A stretch of 64,000 nt of DNA. Source: Prochlorococcus marinus str. MIT 0918. GTDB lineage: Bacteria > Cyanobacteriota > Cyanobacteriia > PCC-6307 > Cyanobiaceae. The notes beneath the pieces were generated by a model. That model did no database searches. It worked only from the letters and a program-made list of their open reading frames with translations, and was not told the origin of the DNA. Numbering within the stretch: the stretch's first letter is position 1; every line of letters starts with the position of its first letter. The stretch spans positions 1 to 64,000 of the forward strand of contig NZ_CP114780.1 of the NCBI RefSeq assembly GCF_027359415.1. The letters run 5' to 3'. The translations under genes were made by a program, and so were the position numbers. This document shows, one piece after another, positions 27,655-35,724 of the stretch.

Positions 27655-27839
27655 ACTTTGCTGATAATTGGTCAAGGGTATTTGTTGTTATTACTTTTCT
27701 AATTATTGGAGAAGAACACTTCATTGGTCGAATATTGCCTAATCTAATTGCTTTTGGAATGTTCCTTTTTTCTATTGGTTACTTTGCATTTACTGGCAAA
27801 ATGGCTGAGATGTTTGGATTAAGAAAATTCTCTAAATGA
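27651..27839 (+). CDS. small membrane protein, second of a coupled pair
   Basis: A 62-residue protein with two hydrophobic segments (VFVVITFLIIG, then LIAFGMFLFSIGYFAF) and a basic C-terminus (LRKFSK). It overlaps the preceding gene by four bases. A Glu-Glu-His between the helices could face a membrane surface. Function unknown. Confidence 0.65.
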   Translation: MNFADNWSRVFVVITFLIIGEEHFIGRILPNLIAFGMFLFSIGYFAFTGKMAEMFGLRKFSK

Positions 27840-28029
27840 AATATCTTTGATTAAATGAGAGCAAATTTTCTTTTAAAGAATCGGCTTTTTAGTTATTCAT
27901 ATGAACTTTTTCGGAAGCTCTGATTAAACTTAAGAGTACATAAATCAGTAAATGTAGAAAAAAGGTAATACTAGTTATTCTGATACCGCTAAAACTCTTT
28001 TTGAGAAAAGCTATGGAAAGAGCTTAAGT

Positions 28030-28470
28030 CTATTTGTTTATAGGAATAGTGAATTGCTGTCCTTCAACACCTGCATATGTTACAAAAACAACTGCAGGCT
28101 CATCACCAATACTTTCGCAGTAATGAGGTGTTTCACCAGAGGTGGTCGCAAAGCTATCTCCAGCAGAAAAAACCTTTGTATTGTCTGCAGTTACTACGCA
28201 TTCCAACTTCCCTTTGGATAGGTAGGCGACACCAGGTTGTGGATGTGTATGTACTGGCGTTCTGAATCCTACTGGAGCTGTGATCTTCAAAAGAATTATT
28301 TGTGCTTGTCCTTCAGGATATGAATAACGGTCTCCGTTCCATGATTCAGTTGCACTGACAAGTGTTTCGATAACAGGCTTGGTGTTCTTAGAAACTTCCT
28401 TTTGAAGGTTACAGCCAACAGTTGGTAATAGCATACCCATCCCAAGGGTTAAGAATAAAAAGCGACGCAA
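28030..28470 (-). CDS. cupin-domain lipoprotein
   Basis: A 146-residue protein with a lipoprotein signal (MRRFLFLTLGMGMLLPTVGC, lipobox TVGC) followed by a single cupin beta-barrel (about 55-140). Metal-binding histidines are present in PVHTHPQPGVAY and PHYCE, with the classic HxH spacing and a later His. Cupins bind or transform small molecules, and the substrate here is unknown. The gene is five bases downstream of the DUF3764-like gene, so they are cotranscribed. Confidence 0.8.
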   Translation of the reverse strand: MRRFLFLTLGMGMLLPTVGCNLQKEVSKNTKPVIETLVSATESWNGDRYSYPEGQAQIILLKITAPVGFRTPVHTHPQPGVAYLSKGKLECVVTADNTKVFSAGDSFATTSGETPHYCESIGDEPAVVFVTYAGVEGQQFTIPINK

Positions 28471-28474
28471 TGAA

Positions 28475-28747
28475 TTATTCCCCTTTCCAAGCTGATTGTT
28501 CCAAGCTGTTCATATCTACATTGTGAGTTGAAATCCAATCGCTATTACCGATAAGAAATTTTTCAAGCATCCCTTCTTCATGCTGGTGGATAACGATTAC
28601 TTTTTGAGGATCATCTTTGCTTTGACCTCTGAAAAGTGGCTTGATTTTATATTCAGCATGTCTTTTATTGGCTTCATCACTATCAAAAATTGCCACCCAT
28701 TCAGCGAAACTACCATTGACCTTAAAGGTTACTACTGTTGTTTCCAT
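28475..28747 (-). CDS. DUF3764-like small protein
   Basis: A 90-residue ferredoxin-like protein starting METTVVTFKVNGSFAEWVAI, with IKPLFRGQSKDDPQKVIVIH and a C-terminal NVDMNSLE. The strand-helix-strand pattern recalls dimeric alpha-beta-barrel proteins. It is the first gene of a pair with the cupin lipoprotein. The DUF3764 label is from memory of the pattern. Confidence 0.6.
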   Translation of the reverse strand: METTVVTFKVNGSFAEWVAIFDSDEANKRHAEYKIKPLFRGQSKDDPQKVIVIHQHEEGMLEKFLIGNSDWISTHNVDMNSLEQSAWKGE

Positions 28748-29016
28748 CTTTAAGAGGTTTTAATGAGATTTATTAAACCAGTAAATATAGGAGATTAAGC
28801 ATTTTGTTGTCGATACCAATATATGCAGAAATAAAAAAGCGTAAATATTATTTTGGAGTTGAGTTGGCCTAACTCTTCATGATCATGCTTTAGGCTTTTT
28901 GAGTTTGTTTTATCGATATATTTTAAATCTTGGATGCTTTAGCAGTTGTCAATAAAACTAATTGCTTATTGCTCAAACTTTTTAAGTAGCTAGAAGTATT
29001 TTAATTGCAAATTCAC

Positions 29017-29181
29017 ATGACTCAAATGCCTTCTTCACATTTGCCCAATGGATCTATCGAAATGAAGATTGTTGAAAGAGAATGGGGAATAGAAAGGTGT
29101 TATCTTTCTCCGAATGGGGAAGAAATATGCTCACCTATACCTCTAACTGCTTACACTTGGCCTTTCCCCTCTAAGCCTTAA
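29017..29181 (+). CDS. small hypothetical protein
   Basis: A 54-residue soluble frame starting MTQMPSSHLPNGSIEMKIVE, ending in a Pro-rich segment. No membrane helix. It overlaps no other frame and the start is ATG. Family unknown. Confidence 0.5.
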   Translation: MTQMPSSHLPNGSIEMKIVEREWGIERCYLSPNGEEICSPIPLTAYTWPFPSKP

Positions 29182-29217
29182 CATGGTTTGATTCTTAGGA
29201 AATTGACAAACACATAG

Positions 29218-29346
29218 TTAATAGTGAGGGGGTTTTGACTCTTCAAGAGGAAAGTATGGTTCATCTTCTGTACCAAGATTTTCCTCTTTCCAATATTCTT
29301 CCGAATGAGCTACTGCATCATTATCAGGAATTGTTTTTTTATTCAT
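29218..29346 (-). CDS. small acidic hypothetical protein, coupled to upstream gene
   Basis: A 42-residue hydrophilic, acidic frame starting MNKKTIPDNDAVAHSEEYWK and ending ESKPPHY. Its ATG overlaps the stop of the upstream membrane protein (29343-29456) in ATGA, so translation is coupled. It could be a soluble partner of that protein. Confidence 0.5.
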   Translation of the reverse strand: MNKKTIPDNDAVAHSEEYWKEENLGTEDEPYFPLEESKPPHY

Positions 29347-29456
29347 AGCATTGAAGAGATCAAAAGTAGGGCAGTCCCAATGACTATAAATAGAGCAATG
29401 CCGATAAGGAAATAGAAAAAATATTTTTGAACAGTGGCGGCAAAGTCATTCTCCAT
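29343..29456 (-). CDS. very small membrane protein
   Basis: A 37-residue single-helix protein starting MENDFAATVQKYFFYFLIGI, strongly hydrophobic. It overlaps the next small gene by four bases. Size and composition recall small thylakoid subunits, but I do not recognise it. Confidence 0.55.
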   Translation of the reverse strand: MENDFAATVQKYFFYFLIGIALFIVIGTALLLISSML

Positions 29457-29675
29457 TAAGTCATCATTCCTATTTTTATTGATATTCTAGTTCAGGCAAT
29501 TATAGGTAGTTTCAAGGGGTGATTCGGCCTAAGCTCATTGCGTTTGGGATAAGATTTCGATTAAAAAAATTTATATAATAATTTTTAATCATAGTCAAAT
29601 GTACTTGAGCCTCAATAATTGCCACGTATTAAAAAGCTTTAAATCGCTCAGGCTTCTATATCTACTTATAGTGCT

Positions 29676-29849
29676 CTAGTCCTTTCTTGTGTGGATCTTG
29701 CCGAATGTCTTCAAAGCCCATTGGTGAAGATAAAACTTTTGGGTTCGATTAAAAATCAATGGCTCATTTCTTTTGTTACGAATCACTTGCAGCAACAAAT
29801 ATGCTTGCAACCCTAAAAAAGTAAATAGGAGTAAAGGAAGGCCAATCAT
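29676..29849 (-). CDS. small membrane protein, second of a coupled pair
   Basis: A 57-residue protein with one N-terminal helix (IGLPLLLFTFLGLQAYLLL) and a basic soluble tail (VIRNKRNEPLIFNRTQKFYL). The start overlaps the stop of the upstream gene (29846-29995) in ATGA. Function unknown. Confidence 0.6.
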   Translation of the reverse strand: MIGLPLLLFTFLGLQAYLLLQVIRNKRNEPLIFNRTQKFYLHQWALKTFGKIHTRKD

Positions 29850-29995
29850 TTTTCTTCTTCTTCTTCTTTTTCTCTTTCAATATGGAACTCAACTCTCATA
29901 TTCATCCCTAAGAAAAGGATGATCATGCCAAGTACAGGCCCCCAAATTGATACCTGTCTTACTTGTTCAGGTGATTGAAAGATATCTGGAATCAT
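29846..29995 (-). CDS. small membrane protein, first of a coupled pair
   Basis: A 49-residue protein starting MIPDIFQSPEQVRQVSIWGP, with one helix (GPVLGMIILFLGMNMRV) and a very acidic/basic tail of alternating Glu and Lys. It overlaps the following gene by four bases. Function unknown. Confidence 0.6.
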   Translation of the reverse strand: MIPDIFQSPEQVRQVSIWGPVLGMIILFLGMNMRVEFHIEREKEEEEEK

Positions 29996-30273
29996 GTTTG
30001 TATCATATGACCAACCTGTTAGATCAAAAAGTAGGGATTCCTTTAGGAAGTATTATTTGGCACCTAGTTTTTTAACAAAATCTAAGGATTAATATAATAA
30101 AAAAGGTTTTTTAAATTAAGAGAGTTAAAAAAACAGTAGATCCCTTTAGAGATCTTCTCCTTACGCTGAGAGTTTTCGAAGTTAAGACAAGGAGAAAGAG
30201 CTAAAACCTATGACCAGCAACTCTAAAACAAATTAATTAATCTAAAATAAATATCAATAAGTAATTCTTCTAG

Positions 30274-30612
30274 ATGGCTTGTAATTTAAAGATTTCTAAA
30301 TCTGCTATTACTGAGTTAATAAGACAATCTGCATTTGGAGGAACTCCTGGTGAAATGCATATTGATTTATTGCCCGATAGTTTTGAGGAAGGCTGGTTGT
30401 ATATTCGATTGAGATGTGGTCAACAATCTGGAGTTCCTATAGCAAGAACAGATGGCATTACTTTATTTGCTCCGTCAAAGCAACTTGGTTTATTGCAAGG
30501 TTTAAAACTCGATTATTTTGGAGATTTGACTGGTGGAGGCTTTTTGATTAGTACTCCAGAAGGTGCACAAGCAAGTGGATGTGGCACAGGTTTTAAAATG
30601 ATGAGTAATTGA
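30274..30612 (+). CDS. HesB/IscA-like Fe-S assembly protein, atypical
   Basis: A 112-residue protein resembling A-type iron-sulfur carriers over its C-terminal half: LDYFGDLTGGGFLISTPEGA followed by QASGCGTGF, where canonical members end CGCGxSF. Only one of the two C-terminal cysteines is kept, and the first cysteine is in LRCGQQSGVP. A canonical cluster site is therefore incomplete, and the protein may bind a metal differently or act as a regulator. The start is ATG. It stands alone. Confidence 0.68.
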   Translation: MACNLKISKSAITELIRQSAFGGTPGEMHIDLLPDSFEEGWLYIRLRCGQQSGVPIARTDGITLFAPSKQLGLLQGLKLDYFGDLTGGGFLISTPEGAQASGCGTGFKMMSN

Positions 30613-30700
30613 ATAGTGATTTTTAATTTTTACCATTTCCTCAAAAAAAAATAAAAGATAAAGACGGCTTGTTTGATGTATGAGATTTTAGAAACACTAC

Positions 30701-31108
30701 TTGTTTAATAAATTGACTTCAGATTCTCAGCAGATAGAAGCCCTCATCAGAGGTTTTGCAAATAGAGCTGAAAACAAGTCTTTCTTGCTCTCTAATGTCA
30801 CAGATCACTTCTTAGCGGTTAGACCAAGTGGCAACCCTATTACGGCAGAAGGTCTTGTTGGAATGTATAACAATGCAGACTTGATTGTTGAGCTATCTGA
30901 ATTAATAAAGATTCATCGATTAGAAGCAAATTTAGATTGGGGCTTTGCAGCTTTTACCTTGAAAGAAGAATTTAGCTATAAAGGTGAGAAAAATAGTGAC
31001 TTATCAAGTTATTCAATGATTTTTAAGAAAATAGATGAAATTTGGATGATTTTTTGGATGCAAAGATCATCAGGAACTACAGATCTTTCTACTTGGAACC
31101 AAGTATAA
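30701..31108 (+). CDS. SnoaL-like / DUF3804-type protein
   Basis: A 135-residue protein with an NTF2-like alpha+beta cone fold pattern: an N-terminal helix (QQIEALIRGFANRAENKSF), TDHFLAVRPSGNP and the C-terminal strand SMIFKKIDEIWMIFWMQRSS. Such folds act as small enzymes or binding proteins. The specific family label is by pattern. The start is TTG at 30701, and no better start is visible. Confidence 0.55.
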   Translation: MFNKLTSDSQQIEALIRGFANRAENKSFLLSNVTDHFLAVRPSGNPITAEGLVGMYNNADLIVELSELIKIHRLEANLDWGFAAFTLKEEFSYKGEKNSDLSSYSMIFKKIDEIWMIFWMQRSSGTTDLSTWNQV

Positions 31109-31496
31109 AACTCATATCACTATTAATAAATAATTTAGTTAGTTTTGCTGTTGAACCTAGATATGAAAGGGTTTTTAGTTGATTTTTTATTTTAATATAT
31201 TTATTCCTTTTGAATGTCTCAGAATCAGTGATATCCCCAATTTACTCTCTTTTAGATTAGATGTATTGATATTTAGAAAACCTTTTTGTTGGAGCTCTAA
31301 ATTATATTAATTATACTTTGCTTTATCCAACTAGATAATCTTTGGGCGAGTAATTATTCTTAGTCGCTTTAGTCAAATTATAAATAAAATTTATTAGGAT
31401 AGTTGGCTTGTAAGAGGCCTATCTTTTAGCGATGAGTTCTTGTAATCGACTAATTGGAATAGCTTTTGTTCTTTAAAATGAATAAAAGGGTGCTAT
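31109..31496. other. intergenic stretch, nothing recognised
   Basis: About 390 AT-rich bases between convergent genes. No clear frame, RNA gene or strong hairpin. It separates the backbone from the zinc locus. Confidence 0.45.
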
Positions 31497-32522
31497 TTAA
31501 CCTTCCTTAGTTGCATTGCTCAATGAAATACATGCTTCAAGTTGCTCCTGTAGCTTGTTGTGGTCCAGTTCTTTCCCTATCAGTACAATTTTATTTTCTC
31601 TTTTACGATCTCTTTCTGTATCATCTAGAGTGAAACGTTTCCCTGATAAATGGAATATATGAGTCAGCTCACTTTCTTCAAAACATAATAAACCTTTTGC
31701 TCTATATACATTAGATGGTAATTGATTGTCCAAAAAGTTTTGGAATTTTCTTAGTGAAAAAGGAAATTTGGATTGAAATGAAAATGATGTAAATCCTTCA
31801 ATCGATAATTCCTCATGGTCATGGTCATGGTCATGGTCATGGTCATGGTCATGGTCATGGTGATCTTTCCTATTATTTGTTGTTATTAAATCTGATTGGA
31901 ATAATCCAACACTTAGGAAAAGCCCCAGAGGAACATTACCTTTGATGCCTTTGAGAATTCTTGGATCATTTTTTATTTCTGAAATTTTACTTTCAACATA
32001 AGATATTCTTTCTTCATTGACGAGATCACATTTGTTGATTAATAAAATGTCCCCATATATTATTTGAGATCTTGCTATCTGACTAGAAAGTGTGTCATCA
32101 TTAAAATTTTCAGCATCAATTAAAGTAATTATAGAGTCCAACCTTAATTCTTCTCTCGCACTATTAATTGTCATTGCAACTGGCAAAGGATCTGCTAACC
32201 CGGTGGTTTCAACTATTAAATATTCGATGTTTTTATTATGTCCTAATATCTTATGTATAGCATCGAGTAATTCCCCGTTAATTGTGCAACATATGCACCC
32301 ATTTGTTAGTTCAATAATATCATCGTCCGTCTTCACAATTAAATCATTGTCAATACCTATCTCTCCAAATTCATTGACTAGAACTGCAGTTTTTAGATCT
32401 CCTTGGTTAGTTAAAATATGATTTAAAAGTGTTGTTTTGCCTGACCCGAGAAATCCTGTGATAATTGTCACTGGAACACTCGTTTTTTTATTTTTGGCTA
32501 TAGGATTATTCGCTTTTGACAT
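31497..32522 (-). CDS. CobW/COG0523 GTPase with His-Asp metal loop
   Basis: A 341-residue G3E-family GTPase, probably a zinc metallochaperone. Walker A GFLGSGKTTLLNHIL is at about 23-37, the metal-binding GCICCTI near 75-81, ETTGLADP near 105-112 and the guanine motif NKCD near 163-166. A loop of eight His-Asp pairs (about 221-236) precedes the CobW C-terminal domain. It is the last gene of the minus-strand set behind znuA, 46 bp after the truncated CobW gene. Zinc specificity is inferred from context. Confidence 0.88.
   Translation of the reverse strand: MSKANNPIAKNKKTSVPVTIITGFLGSGKTTLLNHILTNQGDLKTAVLVNEFGEIGIDNDLIVKTDDDIIELTNGCICCTINGELLDAIHKILGHNKNIEYLIVETTGLADPLPVAMTINSAREELRLDSIITLIDAENFNDDTLSSQIARSQIIYGDILLINKCDLVNEERISYVESKISEIKNDPRILKGIKGNVPLGLFLSVGLFQSDLITTNNRKDHHDHDHDHDHDHDHDHEELSIEGFTSFSFQSKFPFSLRKFQNFLDNQLPSNVYRAKGLLCFEESELTHIFHLSGKRFTLDDTERDRKRENKIVLIGKELDHNKLQEQLEACISLSNATKEG
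31813..31860 (-). repeat. TCATGG hexamer repeat coding for (His-Asp)8
   Basis: Eight exact copies of TCATGG on the plus strand, read on the minus strand as alternating His-Asp. A perfect 6-bp microsatellite in frame can change length in whole units without breaking the gene. Confidence 0.9.
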
Positions 32523-32568
32523 TGAATTATTTGAGAAGTTTCTTTAGAAAAAATATATCATGTGAACC

Positions 32569-32955
32569 CTAGAGGAGAGTTTGTAGTGCGTATTTTAAAA
32601 TTCCAAAGAGTGATCCTTCCTTAAAAAATGTCTGAGCAACAGGTCCAGGATCAGCAAGTCCTGTTGTCTCAACTAACACATAGTCGAATTTATCTCGTCG
32701 CTTCATGAGGTTGCCTAATACGCGAATTAGGTCTCCACGAACGGTGCAGCAAATGCAACCGTTGGACATTTCAAAGACTTCTTCGTCAGCATTAATGACC
32801 AGACCCTGATCAATACCAACTTCACCATATTCATTTTCGATTACAGCGATTCGTTTACCGTGTTCTTCACTCAGAATCCGATTAAGGAGAGTGGTTTTCC
32901 CAGAGCCGAGGAAGCCCGTAAGGATGGTGACAGGTACTTTTTGTTCGATAGTCAT
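32569..32955 (-). CDS. CobW/COG0523 GTPase, C-terminally truncated
   Basis: A 128-residue protein holding only the N-terminal half of a CobW GTPase: Walker A GFLGSGKTTLLNRIL, the metal motif GCICCTV and ETTGLADP. After VAQTFF it leaves the family sequence and stops 18 residues later. The guanine-specificity motif and the C-terminal domain are missing, and only about 47 bp separate it from the next gene, so they are deleted rather than frameshifted. It may be a decaying duplicate of the neighbouring gene or a working metal-binding fragment. It starts 11 bp after the small gene upstream. Confidence 0.82.
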   Translation of the reverse strand: MTIEQKVPVTILTGFLGSGKTTLLNRILSEEHGKRIAVIENEYGEVGIDQGLVINADEEVFEMSNGCICCTVRGDLIRVLGNLMKRRDKFDYVLVETTGLADPGPVAQTFFKEGSLFGILKYALQTLL

Positions 32956-32966
32956 TTTGTTGTTCT

Positions 32967-33284
32967 TCAGTATTTAGTACAATTAGAATTGGTGAAGCTC
33001 ATATCGATTAAGTAATTCTTGTCGATACCCAAGAGCTCGATAGCCTTTCCTTCAAAATCATCAAGCTCAGAGTAGTTGTAGGGAACTTTTAAGCGTAAAG
33101 TTAATTGCCCACCTTCTCTGACAAGAGAGTGATTAGAAAATTTAAGTTCTTCAATATTTTTTTCAAAATCATTTGAGAAAGTTAACTTTAAGATCTTTTG
33201 TTGGTTCCATGGTGATTGATCCATGAAACTTGCTTGATCTTCCCAGTATTTTTTGTAAGTTTCTAAACCTTTAATTTTAGACAT
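32967..33284 (-). CDS. small protein of the zinc locus
   Basis: A 105-residue soluble protein with a Lys/Trp-rich N-terminus (YKKYWEDQASFMDQSPWNQQ), SLVREGGQLTLRLKVPYNY and a C-terminal Cys. Family not recognised. It is 50 bp behind znuA and 11 bp before the truncated CobW gene, so it is presumably under the same zinc control and may act in zinc handling. That role is an inference from position only. Confidence 0.6.
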   Translation of the reverse strand: MSKIKGLETYKKYWEDQASFMDQSPWNQQKILKLTFSNDFEKNIEELKFSNHSLVREGGQLTLRLKVPYNYSELDDFEGKAIELLGIDKNYLIDMSFTNSNCTKY

Positions 33285-33334
33285 TTTACTTACAATTGAA
33301 TGTGCAACTTGAACAGAAGATTAGGATTTTTAAA

Positions 33335-34939
33335 TTAACGTTTAGTTAATGAATCCCATCTATTTTCTAGTTGATTACCTGCTTTTTTATTGCAGGAACC
33401 ACCCAAAGAATTAACGATGGTACATGTGTTATGAACAGCGACAGAAATAGTATTTCCTGTAGGCATTAAACCATCAACAAAAATTTGTTGTTTTGCTATA
33501 GGGGTAGAAGTTTGTCTACTTAAGTTTTTCAATAGCTTTGAAGAAGGTTTTTGCTCTGGAAATATAACTTGTACATTCTCTTCTCTAAGCTCTGTTATTA
33601 CTTTGGAAATGGTCTGAGGCCTAAGGCTCGCTGAATGACCAAGAAAATCTAATAAGCTAATGGTTTTCAAACCAAAAGCATCCCCGTAGTATTCCATAGC
33701 TTTGTGCTTAGAAACTATCGTTCTTTGATTAGAAGGAATTGTGGCTACTTGTCTTTGAATCCATTGATCTAAATCTTCTAAAATAGAATTAACCGCTTGA
33801 GTTCTTTCTTTTAAAACTTTTTTAGTTTCTCTATCAAAGAATGAGATTTTCTTGTTGAGACTTTTAGAAATGACATTCCCCATCTTGATGATGTTATGAG
33901 GATCATGCCAAACATGGGGATCTAGTCCACCATGATCATGATGATGATGATCACCGCCTTCATCTGGAACTTGAGCTATCGGTTCAATATCATCGCCTGA
34001 AACATCTTTAAAGAAATGTTCATCGGCTTCAAACTCAAAAGGCATATGCTCAGTAAAGAATGCATATCTACCAGCTTTTTTGATTTCTACATTGAATGTT
34101 GTGATGTCTTTTCTCTTATTAAATGTAAGAAGATAGGCTTTTTCCTGTGCAACAAGTTTGTCATTATTGCGTTTAACTTCTGAATTTTTGGACTCTAATA
34201 ATTCTTCAGCAAGCTCTTCTGATGCTTCAATATCCCCAGTTTTAAGAATGACCATTTTCATTACAGGATCCGCATAGTCTCCATCGACTTTTGCAAAAGA
34301 CCATTTGTATGTTCCTCGTGAAAGTTCAAAAACACCAGCCCATTCAAAGGCTTCATCTCCATGATCATCGTGGTCATCATGTTTAGCAGATGAATGATCG
34401 TCATGATCATCATGGTCGTCATGATCATCGTGGTCGTCATGCTTCGCAGATGAGTGATCGTCATGATCATCATGGTCGTCATGATCATCGTGGTCGTCAT
34501 GCTTCGCAGATGAGTGATCATCATGGTCGTCATGATCGTCAATTTCTATTGCACTTACACCGACAACAACCGTTATTGGATTACCCAGCCATTTTTTCAT
34601 TGCGGGAGTCATCTCTTGCCCAAGAGTAAAGACTTGACTTGCATTATTTAAAGCTTGGGCCTGCCTCGGAGAAATTTTCACATCATGTACATCTTGTTTT
34701 CTATTAATCAAACAAGTGACGGGGGATGAAGGTACCGCAATTGCAGAAACCAAATCACAAACCAATGGTTCAACAGCAACGATTGATTTAGGTTTAGCTT
34801 GCACACTCTGATTAAGTCCAGAAAAAACAATTGCTCCAACCAATAGAGAATTTCTGAAAATTGATTTATGAATTGTTGCGCCCCTTTCGGCTGATTGATC
34901 TAATAATCCCAACACTAGAGATTCAATGATTAACTGCAT
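33335..34939 (-). CDS. znuA: zinc ABC transporter substrate-binding protein ZnuA, extended
   Basis: A 534-residue periplasmic zinc-binding protein, far longer than the usual 300-330. The N-terminal part has a hydrophobic signal (LLVGAIVFSGLNQSVQA) and VEPLVCDLVSAIA. Residues about 134-195 are Asp/His repeats, followed by an extra domain (about 197-330, with ELSRGTYKWSFAKVDGDYAD) not part of ordinary ZnuA, a second His cluster DHHHHDHGGLDPHVWHDP carrying zinc ligands, and the canonical C-terminal lobe. It is divergent from znuC across 67 bp containing a Zur-like site. The start may lie at a later codon near the signal peptide. Confidence 0.92.
   Translation of the reverse strand: MQLIIESLVLGLLDQSAERGATIHKSIFRNSLLVGAIVFSGLNQSVQAKPKSIVAVEPLVCDLVSAIAVPSSPVTCLINRKQDVHDVKISPRQAQALNNASQVFTLGQEMTPAMKKWLGNPITVVVGVSAIEIDDHDDHDDHSSAKHDDHDDHDDHDDHDDHSSAKHDDHDDHDDHDDHDDHSSAKHDDHDDHGDEAFEWAGVFELSRGTYKWSFAKVDGDYADPVMKMVILKTGDIEASEELAEELLESKNSEVKRNNDKLVAQEKAYLLTFNKRKDITTFNVEIKKAGRYAFFTEHMPFEFEADEHFFKDVSGDDIEPIAQVPDEGGDHHHHDHGGLDPHVWHDPHNIIKMGNVISKSLNKKISFFDRETKKVLKERTQAVNSILEDLDQWIQRQVATIPSNQRTIVSKHKAMEYYGDAFGLKTISLLDFLGHSASLRPQTISKVITELREENVQVIFPEQKPSSKLLKNLSRQTSTPIAKQQIFVDGLMPTGNTISVAVHNTCTIVNSLGGSCNKKAGNQLENRWDSLTKR
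34381..34545 (-). repeat. 60-bp tandem repeat in znuA encoding an Asp/His array
   Basis: Two almost identical 60-bp units (34381-34440, 34441-34500) and a partial third (from 34501) encode the 20-residue unit DDHSSAKHDDHDDHDDHDDH. High similarity between units indicates recent duplication, and the array could vary between strains. Confidence 0.9.
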
Positions 34940-34942
34940 TAA

Positions 34943-34957
34943 TGATAATGGTTTTCA
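34943..34957. promoter_or_regulatory. Zur-box-like palindrome between znuA and znuC
   Basis: TGATAATGGTTTTCA is an inverted repeat (TGAtAA/TTtTCA) matching the general Fur/Zur site shape. It is four bases upstream of the znuA start and 50 bp upstream of znuC, so one dimer could repress both. Zinc-replete repression by the nearby Fur-family protein is the expected logic. Confidence 0.65.
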
Positions 34958-35006
34958 TTTTCATTCGTCAATCATGCACTATCCTTTTGTTATAGAGCTC
35001 TGATTT

Positions 35007-35708
35007 ATGACCAGCTTGATTGCTGAAAATTTGACATTTTCCTATTCAGTGCATAGTCAGGCTGTTTTGCATAATGTTTCTATTGAACTTAACCCGGGAA
35101 CTTTAACTGCACTTGTTGGCCCAAATGGTGCTGGAAAATCTTCGTTGTTACGTCTACTTCAAGGTCAAAGTAAGCCAAGTAAAGGCTATATCAGTATCGG
35201 TGGTAAACCGTTAATTGAGGCAAGAGAACAAATTGCTTTGATGCCTCAAAGAAGTTCTATTAACTGGAACTTTCCAATGACCGTTGAAGGATTAGTTTCT
35301 TTAGGAAAAGTGAATCATTTAAAGTCAACATGCTGTGAATTAGAAGCTGCGCTACAACGAGTTGGAATATCTGATTTAGCAAATAGAAGACTTGATTCAT
35401 TATCTGGGGGTCAACAGCAAAGAGCATTGCTTGCGAAAACATTAATAACACCAGCAAAAATATTTCTTCTTGATGAACCTTGCTCAGCCTTAGATCCATT
35501 TGCAAGAAAAAAATTTTTGAGGATTATTCGTCAGTTAGCTGATACTGGAGCAACACTTTTTGTTAGCAGTCATGATTGGGGCAAATCCTTAAATGCTTAT
35601 GATAAAGTTGTAGCCCTTGATAAGACTGTCTTAGCTTTTGGTACCCCTCAAGAAGTAGAAGAAAAACTCGATTCGTTTACCTCTATGGGCAACCATTGCT
35701 GCGGATAA
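35007..35708 (+). CDS. znuC: zinc ABC transporter ATP-binding protein ZnuC
   Basis: A 233-residue ABC ATPase with Walker A GPNGAGKSSLLRLL (about 38-51), Q-loop in MPQRSSINWNFPMT, signature LSGGQQQRALLAKTL, Walker B IFLLDEPCSAL and H-loop SHDWG. The family length and its position opposite znuA give the zinc call over manganese or iron. It starts at ATG. The zur gene converges with it, 16 bp apart. Confidence 0.93.
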   Translation: MTSLIAENLTFSYSVHSQAVLHNVSIELNPGTLTALVGPNGAGKSSLLRLLQGQSKPSKGYISIGGKPLIEAREQIALMPQRSSINWNFPMTVEGLVSLGKVNHLKSTCCELEAALQRVGISDLANRRLDSLSGGQQQRALLAKTLITPAKIFLLDEPCSALDPFARKKFLRIIRQLADTGATLFVSSHDWGKSLNAYDKVVALDKTVLAFGTPQEVEEKLDSFTSMGNHCCG

Positions 35709-35724
35709 TTTTCATCAAATTGTA

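Noticed and set aside
34381-34545. 60-bp repeats resembling a short CRISPR-like array
   Set aside because: The units are contiguous, lack spacers and encode an in-frame Asp/His protein segment of znuA.
34261-34629. Long frames on both strands over the Asp/His repeat
   Set aside because: They are produced by the low-complexity repeat in other frames of znuA.
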